Positions 15,829-23,853 of a stretch of 32,816 nt of DNA are shown here, piece by piece. Every line of letters begins with the position of its first letter. The first letter of the stretch is position 1. The translations under genes were made by a program, and so were the position numbers. Below the pieces are notes generated by a model that worked only from the letters and a program-made list of their open reading frames with translations, searched no databases and was not told where the DNA came from. Source of the DNA: Myxococcales bacterium (GTDB lineage: Bacteria; Myxococcota; UBA796; SXON01); assembly GCA_009692585.1 (NCBI GenBank), contig SHYX01000048.1:1-32816 (forward strand), read 5' to 3'.

Positions 15829-17517
15829 TTACAACGCGCCCGACGCCGCCCCGATCGGCAATACGGCCTCGTCCAGGCGGTAGATCCGCACGCCCTCCCC
15901 CTGGTGGACCGGCGTCGCCGTCAGGTCCAGGAACGCCTCGATCTTCCTCCGGACCGCCGCCCGGTACTCGTCCTGGTGCACCACGATCCACCGCATCCCG
16001 GCGTCGATGATGGCGGCGCGACCGAGCTCGACGTCGAGGTAGGGCCGGGCGTCGGGCAACAGGGTGACGGTGCTCCGCTCGAGTTCCAGCAGGTAGCCGG
16101 TGTAGTGGTTGCGAAACAGGATGGCCGGCGTCGGCTCGTTGAGGCCGAAGGGCACGGGCTGTCCGTGGAACAGCTGCTCCAGCAAGAAGCGGGAACGCGC
16201 GAGGATCGGCACCCCGACCGGTAGATCGAGCACTGCACCCCCCTCCAGCCGCGCGAGGACCGAGGGCGGTGCCACCACGGTGGTGACGATCGGAAAGGGC
16301 GCCGACGAGGCCATCGTCGTCTCGAAGACCCGCAACGCGGCCACCAACACCACGTAGACCGGCACATCCCACCCGCGCTGACGCCCGACCCGGACGCTCA
16401 TCGCCACGAGCACCGAGAGCGCCAGCGACAACCCCACCACGAAGCGGTAGGCATGCGAGATGCGCGAGAACATCGGGAACCACTTGAACAAGGCCAGGAA
16501 GGGAAGCGGCACCCACCCACCGGCCACCTGCACGTAGTCACCCCCGGCGTACAGGAACGGTCCGAGGGAAAAGAGCAGAAAAACCGCGCTCGTCGCGGTC
16601 CAGAACCGGGCCTGGCCGCATCTGGCGTACCACGCCCCCAGCGCGGCCGGCACCAACAGCGCCAAGCCCAGATAGACCACGACGATCAAGTCCTCCCCGA
16701 AGACCCGCTTCAGATCGGGCGAATAGAACCGGCCCGGGTGGACGAGCGCCTCGATGTCGGTCATGTTGTGCAGGATGAGCGTCTTGTAGTTGAACGCCGC
16801 ATCGCGCGTGACCAGGGCATCGTCGGCCGACATGGTCGCGGCGAAGAGGGCGAAGGGGGGGCCGGCCAGGAGCAAGCCCAGCACGCCCGCGACGAGCAGG
16901 GGGCCGGCCATCACCCGCACCGAGGGGCCCCGGCCCCGATGCGCCCGCGCCAGGGCACGAACGCCGAGCCCGATGCAGAAAATCACGGCAAACAAGCCGT
17001 AATACCAGTTCGCCACCGCCGTCACCGCCAGCAGCACCCCGGCGAGCACCCCCCGGCGGACGCTCGGGGCCACCAACAGCGCCTCGACCGCGGCCAGCGC
17101 CAGGGGCAGCCAGCCGACGGCCACCGTCTCCGAAATGCCGTTGTAGGCTTGACCGAGGAGCTGCGGCGTCGTCATGAAGCACAGTCCGGCGAGCCACCCA
17201 CCCAAGCGGGTGCCGGAGACCCGGGTGCCGAGCACCGAAGCCCCGACGCCGGCCAGAAAGAAATTGAACCAATACCCGGTGTTATAGGCCGCAACCGGCC
17301 CCCAGAGCGCGTTGATCGGCAGGGTGAGCAGCGCGCCGAAGGTGTCGATGAACCACAACGACCCGCCGGCCGGCCACGACAACAGGTCGGTGTGATCGGG
17401 CACGCCCCCCGCAGCGACCTTGGCCGCCACCCACGCGTAGCCCCAGACGTGGTTGCCCACATCGTTCCCGGCGTGGCCGAGGGCGAGGTGCGTGGGATCG
17501 GCGGCGACGGGCCACAC
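15829..17517 (-). CDS. Polytopic membrane protein, GT-C glycosyltransferase-like
   Basis: At least 562 residues with about 10-12 membrane segments and a C-terminal extracytoplasmic part with alternating charged and aromatic residues. Near the N-terminus is GNDVGNHVWGYAWV in the first periplasmic loop, followed by hydrophobic segments; this is how lipid-linked sugar (GT-C) transferases and YfhO-type proteins look, but no catalytic residue can be assigned with certainty. The GTG at 17517 would cut off part of a first membrane helix: the frame is open to 17589 and encodes a plausible helix (VLPWISYALLALWFVWPVAA) with no ATG/GTG/TTG before it. Either translation begins at GTG 17517 or at a rare codon upstream. 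The product is probably a cell-envelope glycan or lipid-modifying protein, judged from topology only. Confidence 0.65.
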   Translation of the reverse strand: MWPVAADPTHLALGHAGNDVGNHVWGYAWVAAKVAAGGVPDHTDLLSWPAGGSLWFIDTFGALLTLPINALWGPVAAYNTGYWFNFFLAGVGASVLGTRVSGTRLGGWLAGLCFMTTPQLLGQAYNGISETVAVGWLPLALAAVEALLVAPSVRRGVLAGVLLAVTAVANWYYGLFAVIFCIGLGVRALARAHRGRGPSVRVMAGPLLVAGVLGLLLAGPPFALFAATMSADDALVTRDAAFNYKTLILHNMTDIEALVHPGRFYSPDLKRVFGEDLIVVVYLGLALLVPAALGAWYARCGQARFWTATSAVFLLFSLGPFLYAGGDYVQVAGGWVPLPFLALFKWFPMFSRISHAYRFVVGLSLALSVLVAMSVRVGRQRGWDVPVYVVLVAALRVFETTMASSAPFPIVTTVVAPPSVLARLEGGAVLDLPVGVPILARSRFLLEQLFHGQPVPFGLNEPTPAILFRNHYTGYLLELERSTVTLLPDARPYLDVELGRAAIIDAGMRWIVVHQDEYRAAVRRKIEAFLDLTATPVHQGEGVRIYRLDEAVLPIGAASGAL

Positions 17518-17578
17518 AAACCACAGCGCCAGGAGCGCGTAGCTGATCCAGGGAAGGACGTGGGGCCGGATCGAGGCG

Positions 17579-18445
17579 ATGGCCGCATGCTACCATGCCG
17601 CCGTGCCCCTTCTCCCGTCGCTGGCTCTCGTGCTCGGCTGCCAGGTCACCGCCGACGACCTGCCCGCCGTGCCCACCATCCCGGCGGCCGCATTCGAAGC
17701 GCCCCCCCCAACGGCCGACGGGGCCGAGCAGGAGCGCCTCTTTCAGGTCCTCTATGCCGGCGAGGTCGGAGATCAGAGCTTCGAAGCCGGGCAACGCGTC
17801 CGCGTCCGGGCGTGGCTCGCGTCGATGGGCTTCAGCGCGAACGAGCGGGAAGCGCTGACGGTCGCCATGGCCGCCATCGCAAAGCAGCTCGAGCTGGCAA
17901 ACCAGGAAGAGCGCCAGTTTGCCGAGGCTGAGTCGGCGCAACTCCTTCCCATCTACGCCGAGATCGAGGCGGGTTACGCGAGCGGCCAGCAGGTCACCGA
18001 AGATGAGATGGCCGGCTGGTCCAAACGGCTGACCGCCGCCCGGGTCGCCGCGTACGGTGAAGGGACGCCCGCCTCGGTGCGACAGGCGCGGGTCCGGTCC
18101 ACGTTGGACGCCGTGGCGCCCTTTGTCAGCCAGCTGTCCGAGGACGGCCGCGCGCGGATGGCGGCGGCGCGGTTCTTCCTGGTGCGCCGGGTCAGCCCGA
18201 TTGGCCGGGTGGGCGCCTACCACGCCCTGGTGGGCTTGGACTGGGACGGCGGAGAATTCCCCCAACTGAATGAGGAGACTACGATCTTGGAGCAACCGCA
18301 CATGGACATCGGCGGGCTTTGGGCGTTGGAGAAATACCGTGGTGCGCGCCCGGGCACCTACCTGACGGGAAGGCAGGTGCAGGCGATCGTGATCATGGCC
18401 TGCCTCGAGCCCGCGCTTGTCGAGGCCCTGGGCCCGCCCGGTTAA
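17579..18445 (+). CDS. Hypothetical lipoprotein
   Basis: 288 residues. The signal region PLLPSLALVLGC has a good lipobox (V-L-G-C), so it is probably lipidated and exported. ATG 17579 has GAGG just before it; GTG 17603 is the alternative and gives a more compact signal. The mature part starts with a Pro/Ala-rich linker, then a helical, Glu/Ala/Arg-rich domain (roughly residues 50-195) and a small C-terminal region (GTYLTGRQVQAIVIMACLEP). I recognise no family and no catalytic motif. The CotH-family gene starts 4 bp after its stop, so the two are probably co-transcribed. The start region is very close to that of the divergent membrane protein. Confidence 0.6.
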   Translation: MAACYHAAVPLLPSLALVLGCQVTADDLPAVPTIPAAAFEAPPPTADGAEQERLFQVLYAGEVGDQSFEAGQRVRVRAWLASMGFSANEREALTVAMAAIAKQLELANQEERQFAEAESAQLLPIYAEIEAGYASGQQVTEDEMAGWSKRLTAARVAAYGEGTPASVRQARVRSTLDAVAPFVSQLSEDGRARMAAARFFLVRRVSPIGRVGAYHALVGLDWDGGEFPQLNEETTILEQPHMDIGGLWALEKYRGARPGTYLTGRQVQAIVIMACLEPALVEALGPPG

Positions 18446-18449
18446 GCCC

Positions 18450-20102
18450 ATGGTCATGTGGACGATTCTGTGGGCCTGCACCGGTACCACCACCATCATC
18501 GGTGCTGACCCGGACGACAGCGCCGAACCGGCCCGCGTCGACACCGCCGACACCGGCCCCGACAGCGCCGAGGAACTCCCCTCCCCGGACACGCTCGGCC
18601 GCATCGACTTTGAGCCCGATGGTGGCAGCTTCGTCGAGGCCGTGACCGTCAGCCTCCTGGTCAAGGACGGCGGCGGCACGGTGGAGTACTGCTTGTCGGA
18701 CCCGGGCACGACGCGGTGCACCTGGGAAGCCTACGCCGCGCCCATCGAACTCATCGGGTCGGCGATCGTTCGCGCCCGGGTGACGCTCGACACCCAATCC
18801 CACATCGACGGGCGCTCCTTTGTGGAGTTGGACCCCGAGCTGACCAAGTTCGAGAGCCCGATTCCGGTGCTGGTCTTCTGGACCGACGAGAGCGCGCCCG
18901 ACTCCAGTAGCGACGTCGCGCTGGGGCTCACGGTGTACGAGCCCGCGGACGGTGCCCAGACCTCCCTGTTGAGCGTCCCCACCGACTCCGGCCGGGCTCG
19001 GCTCCACGTCCGCGGCTCCTCCAGCGCCAGCTTCGAGAAAAAGGCGTTTGACATGGAGTTGTGGGAGGCCGACGATGGCGCCGACCGCAACACGCCCCTG
19101 TTGGGCCTGCCGGCCAACGGTGACTGGGTGCTGTACGCACCCTACTACTTCGACGAAGCGCTCATCCGCAATCCGCTGGCGTTCACCCTGAGTAATGCCA
19201 TCGGACGGTACGCCCCGCGCAGCCGGATGGTCGAGGTGTTCCTCGCCGAGCGGGGCCGCGCCGCCGACGCCGACGACTACCTGGGCGTGTACGTGCTGAT
19301 CGAGGAGATCGAGGTCGACCCCGATCGCGTCCCGATCACCCCGCTGCTCCCGACCGATGTCGAGGAACCGGAGCTCACCGGTGGTTACCTTTTCAAGATC
19401 GACCGCACCGGCACGGGCGAGGACGGCTTCTACGCCGGCAACGCCGGCGGCCGCTTTGACTTCCAGCAGGGCTTTGTCGCGGTCGAACCTGCGGAGAACG
19501 AGCTGGAGCGGCAGCAGCAGGATTACCTCCAGGATCACCTGGACGCGTTGGGCTGGGCCGTCGATGGGCGCGACGGGTACGAGGCGATCCTCGACGTCGA
19601 CTCGTTCATCGACCACCACGTCGTGAACCTGGTGATGAAGAACCCCGACTCCTTCCGACTGTCCGGGTACATGTTCCAGGATCGCGGTGGACTCCTGCAG
19701 GCCGGCCCGGTCTGGGACTTCGACCGGTCGGCCGGCTCCCTTGACTCTCGAGCCTTCGACCCGACGTGGTGGGACAATCAGAACGAGACTCCCGACTGCA
19801 CCCCCGTCTTCACCTTCGGGTGGTACGCCGGCCTGTTCGATGATCCCGTGTTCAGCGCCCGGTACTGGGAGCGTTTCGAGGCGCTCTTACAGGCCGAACT
19901 GAGCGCCGAGGCGCTCGACGCCGCCATCCTGACCCTGGCCGCCGACCTCGACGAACCTGCCGCTCGCGACGCCGCGCGTTGGAACCAGGCGGAATTCTCC
20001 GGAGAGCTCGCCGAGCTGCGCGCCTGGATCGCCGACCGCCACGCGTGGATGAGCGCGTGTATCGCCGAAGAACCCGACCCCCGCACCTGCCGGGGACGCT
20101 GA
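18450..20102 (+). CDS. CotH kinase-family protein, probable lipoprotein
   Basis: 550 residues from ATG 18450 (ATG 18456 also possible). The N-terminus, MVMWTILWACTGTTT, looks like a short lipoprotein signal with Cys10. An Asp/Thr/Glu-rich linker follows (about 18-45), then a chitobiase-type Ig-like domain (residues ~50-120). CotH landmarks follow: RGSSSASFEKKAFDMEL (substrate loop), LANGDWVLYAPYYFD-like text, YLGVYVLIEEIEVD, TGGYLFKIDRTG, and AGPVWDFDRSAGS carrying the WDFD metal-binding acid motif. Bacillus CotH phosphorylates spore-coat proteins; in other bacteria, surface proteins of this family have unknown substrates. It follows the lipoprotein gene after 4 bp. Confidence 0.85.
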   Translation: MVMWTILWACTGTTTIIGADPDDSAEPARVDTADTGPDSAEELPSPDTLGRIDFEPDGGSFVEAVTVSLLVKDGGGTVEYCLSDPGTTRCTWEAYAAPIELIGSAIVRARVTLDTQSHIDGRSFVELDPELTKFESPIPVLVFWTDESAPDSSSDVALGLTVYEPADGAQTSLLSVPTDSGRARLHVRGSSSASFEKKAFDMELWEADDGADRNTPLLGLPANGDWVLYAPYYFDEALIRNPLAFTLSNAIGRYAPRSRMVEVFLAERGRAADADDYLGVYVLIEEIEVDPDRVPITPLLPTDVEEPELTGGYLFKIDRTGTGEDGFYAGNAGGRFDFQQGFVAVEPAENELERQQQDYLQDHLDALGWAVDGRDGYEAILDVDSFIDHHVVNLVMKNPDSFRLSGYMFQDRGGLLQAGPVWDFDRSAGSLDSRAFDPTWWDNQNETPDCTPVFTFGWYAGLFDDPVFSARYWERFEALLQAELSAEALDAAILTLAADLDEPAARDAARWNQAEFSGELAELRAWIADRHAWMSACIAEEPDPRTCRGR

Positions 20103-20240
20103 GCCTACCTCGCGATTCCCATCCCTGCCCGCGGACGCGACCTGTAGGCCCACGAAACGCCGAACGGTGACCGGGTGCCGCTTCGGTCCCGCATCGGCTC
20201 CAGGGAGCGGGGGCATCCCCGAAAGAGCAGGACCCCACAA
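20101..20240 (-). pseudogene. Duplicated 3' gene fragment (partner at 23346-23484)
   Basis: This 140-bp segment aligns with 23346-23484, which is the 3' end of the small exported protein gene there. It begins identically for about 22 bp at the CotH stop codon. On the minus strand it encodes WGPALSGMPPLPGADAGPKR and continues HPVTVRRFVGLQ, exactly as in the partner. Nine nucleotide differences occur in those 32 codons and all are silent third-base changes. One base more than the partner then shifts the frame and removes the original stop. No signal peptide or upstream coding part is present; a local ATG at 20252 exists but looks accidental. Best read as a truncated paralogue. Confidence 0.65.
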
Positions 20241-20281
20241 CTCGTCGTTCATCGTGAGTTCGGCGGGCGGGCCGGCGCCGG

Positions 20282-20316
20282 TCGGCGCTCGCCTGCGCCC
20301 GACCCGTCCGGCTTCG
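20282..20316. repeat. 35-bp dispersed repeat, copy 2
   Basis: Matches 15515-15549 at 34 of 35 bases. It ends exactly at the base before the TAA (20317-20319) of the convergent phosphodiester glycosidase gene. With the gene fragment at 20101-20240 it accounts for most of the spacer between the CotH and glycosidase genes. Confidence 0.7.
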
Positions 20317-22053
20317 TTAGGACCTTCGACCGGGGCTTACGCGGGGGTTCACTGGTGCTCGCCGACACGACCGCCGCGGGCGCCCGGCGCGTGCTCGCCT
20401 GAACGCCCCCGAAACGAGCGCCAGCCCCGCGAGCCAGCCTGCCCCCATCGCGCTCCCCGCGCTCTGGCAGCCGCAATCGCCCGGCCGCTCCGCCTCCCCG
20501 CTGGGCTCTCCGGCGGAGTCCCCGCCGTCAGCCGCACCGCTGTCGTCCCCTCCCTCGGCGGGCTCGTCCACGGCGCCATCGCAGTCGTCGTCCACCGCGT
20601 TGTCCGGCACTTCGTCTCCCACGGGGCAGTCCGCGCATGCACAGTGCTCGAAGTCGGCGCACACCCCGTCGCCACACCAGTCCCCCACGCGAACCAGCTT
20701 CACGGCATCGGCCGCGATGTGCTGGTTGCTCCCCGGCGCACTCGACTGGTGGTCGAACACCGCCACCCACTGCCCCCCGCCGGGCGAAAAGGTGTAGGTG
20801 CCCAAGCTCAGCCAGCCGGCGCCGGCGGAGGGGTCCACCCGCACGGTGTGGTCGCTGCCCGAGGCGCGCACCTGGTACGCCACATCGTTCCAGACCGAGA
20901 ACGCCTCGCTCGTGGACACGAAGACCTCGTAGGCGCCGCTCTCCTCGAGTTCGAGGCGCCACCAGGCCCAGTTGTCGGTCTCCTCGGACTGGAAGGCGTT
21001 GGTCCAGAGCAGGTCGCCGCCCTCGCCGGTGGACTCCGACCGCCAGTACTGCTGGTCGCCGAACGCGCGGAAGCAGGCGTCCCCGTCGTCCACCGTGCCC
21101 CCGCCCGGGGGCAGGCTCCCGCACGACGGCGCCGATACACAGTGCCCCGGGCGCGCGGGAAGGTAGTCCCGCCCGCCGGCGAAAACGCCCCAGTGGTTGG
21201 CCACGGTGCGCGCTCCATCGCCGTAGTTGTTGCCGTCCTGGTCGTTGTGGTAGCCGTCCGAGTCGGTCCAGAGCTGCGAGCTGCCGCCGCCGTCGAGGTT
21301 GAAGGCCTCCCAGGCGCCGAGCTGTCCGAGGATGTCCGCGAGCTCGCTGCCGTAGAGCCCGGCGTTCTCGGTGGTGCGGCCATCGGCCACCACGAGCAGG
21401 AGCGTGCCGAGGTCCTCGGTGATCCCCATCGCCGTGCGCGGGTGACGGTCGCGCATGTCGCTCCGGTCCGGGAAACAGTCGCTGGACTCCGGGTCGGCGC
21501 ACACCATCGGGGTGCCCTCCACCACGAGCTCCGGAAAGCCGCTCACCAGCGCGAGTGTGCCGCTCGGGAGGTCGGGGGTGAGGTCGTCGTTCTCCAGCCC
21601 GGCGAGTAGGCCCGACACGTTCTCCTTCACCCAGCCGGTGTGGCTGAACCGCACGCCGTCGTGCTCGAACGCAATCCAGCCGTAGTGCTCCCAGTACCAC
21701 TCGTCGTCGTAGGCGCTGTCCCGACCGGTGTTCTCTTCCGGCCACCGCACGCCGCCGCCCACCGCATCGCCGTACACGCGCACGGGACCGGTCTTGTAGA
21801 AGTCGCCGTTGGTGGCGGCGGTGAGCTCCATGCTCTCGGCCCAGTCGCCCGTGGTCTGGTAGCTGTCGGTCTCGCGGGTGGCATCGACGTACACGTGGTC
21901 GGCGCACAGGTCCACGCGCAGCACCCGCACATCGGTGGAGGGCGAGGAGGCGCGGTACTCGGTGAGCGTGACCCCCGGCTCCAAGGTGACGGTGGAGCGC
22001 TCCGAGAGCGTGGTGGCGCCGGCGAGCGGCAGGAGCAGGGAAAGGAGGGTCAC
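20317..22053 (-). CDS. Secreted phosphodiester glycosidase-family protein with MYXO-CTERM-like tail
   Basis: 578 residues from GTG 22053, chosen because a signal peptide (VTLLSLLLPLAGATT) starts there; the longer frame adds only Arg-rich sequence. The N-terminal half is the phosphodiester glycosidase domain (PF09992, as in the enzyme that uncovers mannose-6-phosphate): TAATNGDFYKTGPVRVYGDA, then LLLVVADGRT and EAFNLDGGGSSQLW. The middle third resembles a carbohydrate-binding beta-sandwich (WAWWRLELEESGAYEVFVST). Next come a Cys-rich segment (WCGDGVCADFEHCACADCPV) and the MopE-like motif DNAVDDDCDGAVDE. Last are an acidic Ser/Gly linker, CGCQSAGS, one hydrophobic helix and an Arg-rich end, i.e. 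a MYXO-CTERM-type sorting tail. Likely a surface-anchored glycosidase; the substrate is unknown. Confidence 0.85.
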   Translation of the reverse strand: MTLLSLLLPLAGATTLSERSTVTLEPGVTLTEYRASSPSTDVRVLRVDLCADHVYVDATRETDSYQTTGDWAESMELTAATNGDFYKTGPVRVYGDAVGGGVRWPEENTGRDSAYDDEWYWEHYGWIAFEHDGVRFSHTGWVKENVSGLLAGLENDDLTPDLPSGTLALVSGFPELVVEGTPMVCADPESSDCFPDRSDMRDRHPRTAMGITEDLGTLLLVVADGRTTENAGLYGSELADILGQLGAWEAFNLDGGGSSQLWTDSDGYHNDQDGNNYGDGARTVANHWGVFAGGRDYLPARPGHCVSAPSCGSLPPGGGTVDDGDACFRAFGDQQYWRSESTGEGGDLLWTNAFQSEETDNWAWWRLELEESGAYEVFVSTSEAFSVWNDVAYQVRASGSDHTVRVDPSAGAGWLSLGTYTFSPGGGQWVAVFDHQSSAPGSNQHIAADAVKLVRVGDWCGDGVCADFEHCACADCPVGDEVPDNAVDDDCDGAVDEPAEGGDDSGAADGGDSAGEPSGEAERPGDCGCQSAGSAMGAGWLAGLALVSGAFRRARAGRPRRSCRRAPVNPRVSPGRRS

Positions 22054-22162
22054 GGTCGCCGCCTGCCGGCGAGGTCGAAGGTCACGTCGCGACCCACTCG
22101 AAGGATCGAGTCCGTAAGGGCCGGCTGGCGAGCGTCCGGTTCTCGGGATCGATTGTTGTTGG

Positions 22163-22576
22163 TCACGCCCGCGGCCAGGCGTCGACGGGCAGTCCTTGCA
22201 TCCGTTGGAAATCACGAGCGTTGGCCGTTGCCACTCCGCCACCCATGGCGATCGCCACGGATCCAATGATCACATCCATGTCGCCGACCGGGGTTCCCGC
22301 GCGCTCCAGCGCCTCCTTCTGTCTGCCAAACTCGAGCGCCGCCTCTTCCGTCCAATCGATCCACGGGACAACGCGCCTGAGACGCTCGTATTCGAGCGAC
22401 AGAAGGGTGCGCCGTCGCGAGCCTTCTGGCAGGCGACGGAGCCCGAACGCGATCTCGGCCGCCACAGGCGAGGTGATCACCAGATCCCCGGGATGGAGGG
22501 CCTTCAGGCGATCGAGCGCCGGCACCTCCCGGCGCATGATGGCCGAAACGACGCTGGTGTCGAGCACGAGTCTCAT
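22163..22576 (-). CDS. VapC-type PIN-domain toxin (second pair)
   Basis: 137 residues from ATG 22576. PIN-domain residues are complete: MRLVLDTSVVSAIM (Asp6), PVAAEIAFGLRRL (Glu41), PVGDMDVIIGSVAIA (Asp99/Asp101) and ATANARDFQRM (Asp122). This is the canonical VapC pattern (FitB-like), unlike the first pair's GFLR-type toxin. Its ATG overlaps the antitoxin's TGA (ATGA), so expression is coupled. Predicted role: Mg-dependent endoribonuclease that acts on tRNA or rRNA when free of antitoxin. It is followed after 109 bp by the start of the glycosidase gene on the same strand. Confidence 0.92.
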   Translation of the reverse strand: MRLVLDTSVVSAIMRREVPALDRLKALHPGDLVITSPVAAEIAFGLRRLPEGSRRRTLLSLEYERLRRVVPWIDWTEEAALEFGRQKEALERAGTPVGDMDVIIGSVAIAMGGGVATANARDFQRMQGLPVDAWPRA

Positions 22577-22833
22577 AGAGGTGGGACCGCTCGGTCGCGA
22601 CGGCCAGCGACGATCGCTCCTTCCATTTCCTGACCGCCGGATCGGAGCTCCTCTAGCTCCTCGGGACGGAGCGATGACTCGAAGAAGCCCGTCGGCCAAT
22701 CGCCTTGGTGCTCGGCGAGCAGCTCCTCGCAGGCCTGGAGGATGACGCGGTTCCTGCTGGTGCCACGTTCGGCGGCGAGCCGGTCGAGTTGCTCGACGAT
22801 CGCGGCGGGGAGATGTACGCTCGTACTGGCCAT
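22573..22833 (-). CDS. VapB-type ribbon-helix-helix antitoxin (second pair)
   Basis: 86 residues. The N-terminus, STSVHLPAAIVEQLDRLAAE, followed by RGTSRNRVILQACEELL, is a CopG/Arc-type ribbon-helix-helix DNA-binding domain. The C-terminal tail (GDWPTGFFESSLRPEELEEL) is of the acidic/aromatic type that contacts VapC. It is the first gene of the pair and overlaps the toxin start by ATGA. The promoter predicted at 22855-22883 would drive it. It shares no clear similarity with the first antitoxin beyond the fold, so the two modules are probably independent acquisitions. Confidence 0.88.
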   Translation of the reverse strand: MASTSVHLPAAIVEQLDRLAAERGTSRNRVILQACEELLAEHQGDWPTGFFESSLRPEELEELRSGGQEMEGAIVAGRRDRAVPPL

Positions 22834-22854
22834 CGACGGCTCCGGGCCGGGTAG

Positions 22855-22883
22855 ATTCTATTCGCACCGCACGTGGGGCGCAA
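22855..22883 (-). promoter_or_regulatory. Probable promoter of the second VapBC pair
   Basis: On the minus strand TTGCGC (22883-22878) and TAGAAT (22860-22855) are separated by 17 bp, a plausible -35/-10 pair placed 22 bp upstream of the antitoxin ATG. Unlike the first pair, no long palindrome was seen in the spacer. It overlaps the beginning of the plus-strand frame at 22873. Confidence 0.5.
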
Positions 22884-23250
22884 GGGCGGCTGGGGTCCGT
22901 CTCCGCAGGCGGTCCGCGCCGAGTTGGCGCCGGTGTCCTGGCGGGTAGGCGGCGAGTGGCCCCGGTGGGACCGCCTCGTGGTGTCGAAGGGCTCACTCGT
23001 CGACGCCGAGCGGCAGGCCGACCAGTGGGCGGCCGCGGCTACCGGTTGCGTAGAGAAGTCCACGGCCGGGAGCCGGCGCACCCTCTTGGTGGCCATGCAC
23101 GTGGACGCCGCCGGGATCGTACGGGTGGACAAGCCCATGCAGAACTCCGCCGGCAGCGAGGCCGAGAGCTGCGTCCGGTCGCGCATCGAGGGACAGACGC
23201 TGGGGCGCTCGTCGGTGGACTACGCGGCGTTCTGGCCGGCGCGGCCCTGA
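22873..23250 (+). CDS. Hypothetical protein, possible truncated TonB/AgmX-like C-terminal domain
   Basis: A 125-codon frame opening at GTG 22873 (real start unclear). The second half reads as genuine protein: GCVEKSTAGSRRTLLVAMHV, then DAAGIVRVDKPMQNSAGSEA and ESCVRSRIEGQTLG. The order 'Cys - hydrophobic strand - DAAGxV - NS - ESCV' resembles the small C-terminal domain of TonB-like and AgmX/PglI-like proteins of myxobacteria (inference by eye). The first 40 residues are less convincing and overlap the promoter of the divergent vapB gene. It may be a 5'-truncated remnant left beside the toxin-antitoxin module, or a small real gene. Confidence 0.35.
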   Translation: MGRKGGWGPSPQAVRAELAPVSWRVGGEWPRWDRLVVSKGSLVDAERQADQWAAAATGCVEKSTAGSRRTLLVAMHVDAAGIVRVDKPMQNSAGSEAESCVRSRIEGQTLGRSSVDYAAFWPARP

Positions 23251-23345
23251 TATGAGGGGGCCAAGGCGCCCCGCGCGATCGCCGGCGGCGTGCGTTCCGG
23301 AGCGGATTCGGCGGTGCCGGAGGCAGCATCCTCCGCGGCCGCTCC

Positions 23346-23484
23346 GAGCCTACCTCGCGATTCCCACCCGGCCGGCTGGCGCGCTCTGCAGGCCCACGAA
23401 GCGCCGAACGGTGACGGGGTGCCGCTTCGGTCCCGCATCCGCCCCCGGGAGCGGCGGCATCCCCGAAAGGGCCGGACCCCACAT
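23346..23484. repeat. Duplicated 3'-end block, copy within the intact gene
   Basis: 139 bp aligning with 20101-20240, direct orientation. It covers the last 44 codons, the TAG stop and a few bases beyond. The first 22 bp are identical in the two copies; the coding part differs only at third codon positions. Similarity ends abruptly at 23484, inside the gene. Confidence 0.75.
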
Positions 23485-23853
23485 GCCCTCGATCAGGACG
23501 GCACACCGCGGGCCGGGCGGGCAGTGCTTGCGAAGGTGGTCCAAGAGCGCCACGCCCATCTGACTGTCGTCGAGCGTGAGCAACACCGCCCCCTCCGGCG
23601 CGTTCCCATCGCTGTCTCCGAGCCACGCACCGCCGATGCCGAGACGAAACTCGTCGCCGAACTGGACCACCACCGGTACGCGCAACATCGCGCGTTGGCT
23701 GCCCTCAAGCCAGGCCACCACCCCGGGGTCCGACCACACCGGGCCGTCCGAAAAGGTGAGCACCGGTGTTGGCGTCATGGGCGTCAGCAAGGAGGGCTCC
23801 GAAGCGAAGGGAGAGGCGCTCCACAGCGCCACCATGAGCAGGACGGGAATCAC
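23350..23853 (-). CDS. Small exported protein coupled to the DUF4157 gene
   Basis: 167 residues from GTG 23853, overlapping the upstream gene's stop (GTGA). A signal peptide is clear (VIPVLLMVALWSASPFAS), so the product is exported; it lacks a lipobox. The mature part is Gly/Val-rich with probable beta strands (VPVVVQFGDEFRLGIGGAWL). A later segment, LLDHLRKHCPPGPRCAVLIE, has two cysteines that could form a disulfide. The C-terminus (WGPALSGMPPLPGADAGPKR and on) is the block duplicated at 20101-20240. No family recognised. Coupling to a probable protease effector makes an immunity or accessory role possible, but nothing in the sequence proves it. Confidence 0.75.
   Translation of the reverse strand: MIPVLLMVALWSASPFASEPSLLTPMTPTPVLTFSDGPVWSDPGVVAWLEGSQRAMLRVPVVVQFGDEFRLGIGGAWLGDSDGNAPEGAVLLTLDDSQMGVALLDHLRKHCPPGPRCAVLIEGMWGPALSGMPPLPGADAGPKRHPVTVRRFVGLQSAPAGRVGIAR

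Noticed and set aside
20130..20252. Short minus-strand gene starting at ATG 20252
   Set aside because: It has no ribosome site or signal peptide, and downstream it runs into the shadow of the CotH gene. The conserved part is better explained as a truncated duplicate.
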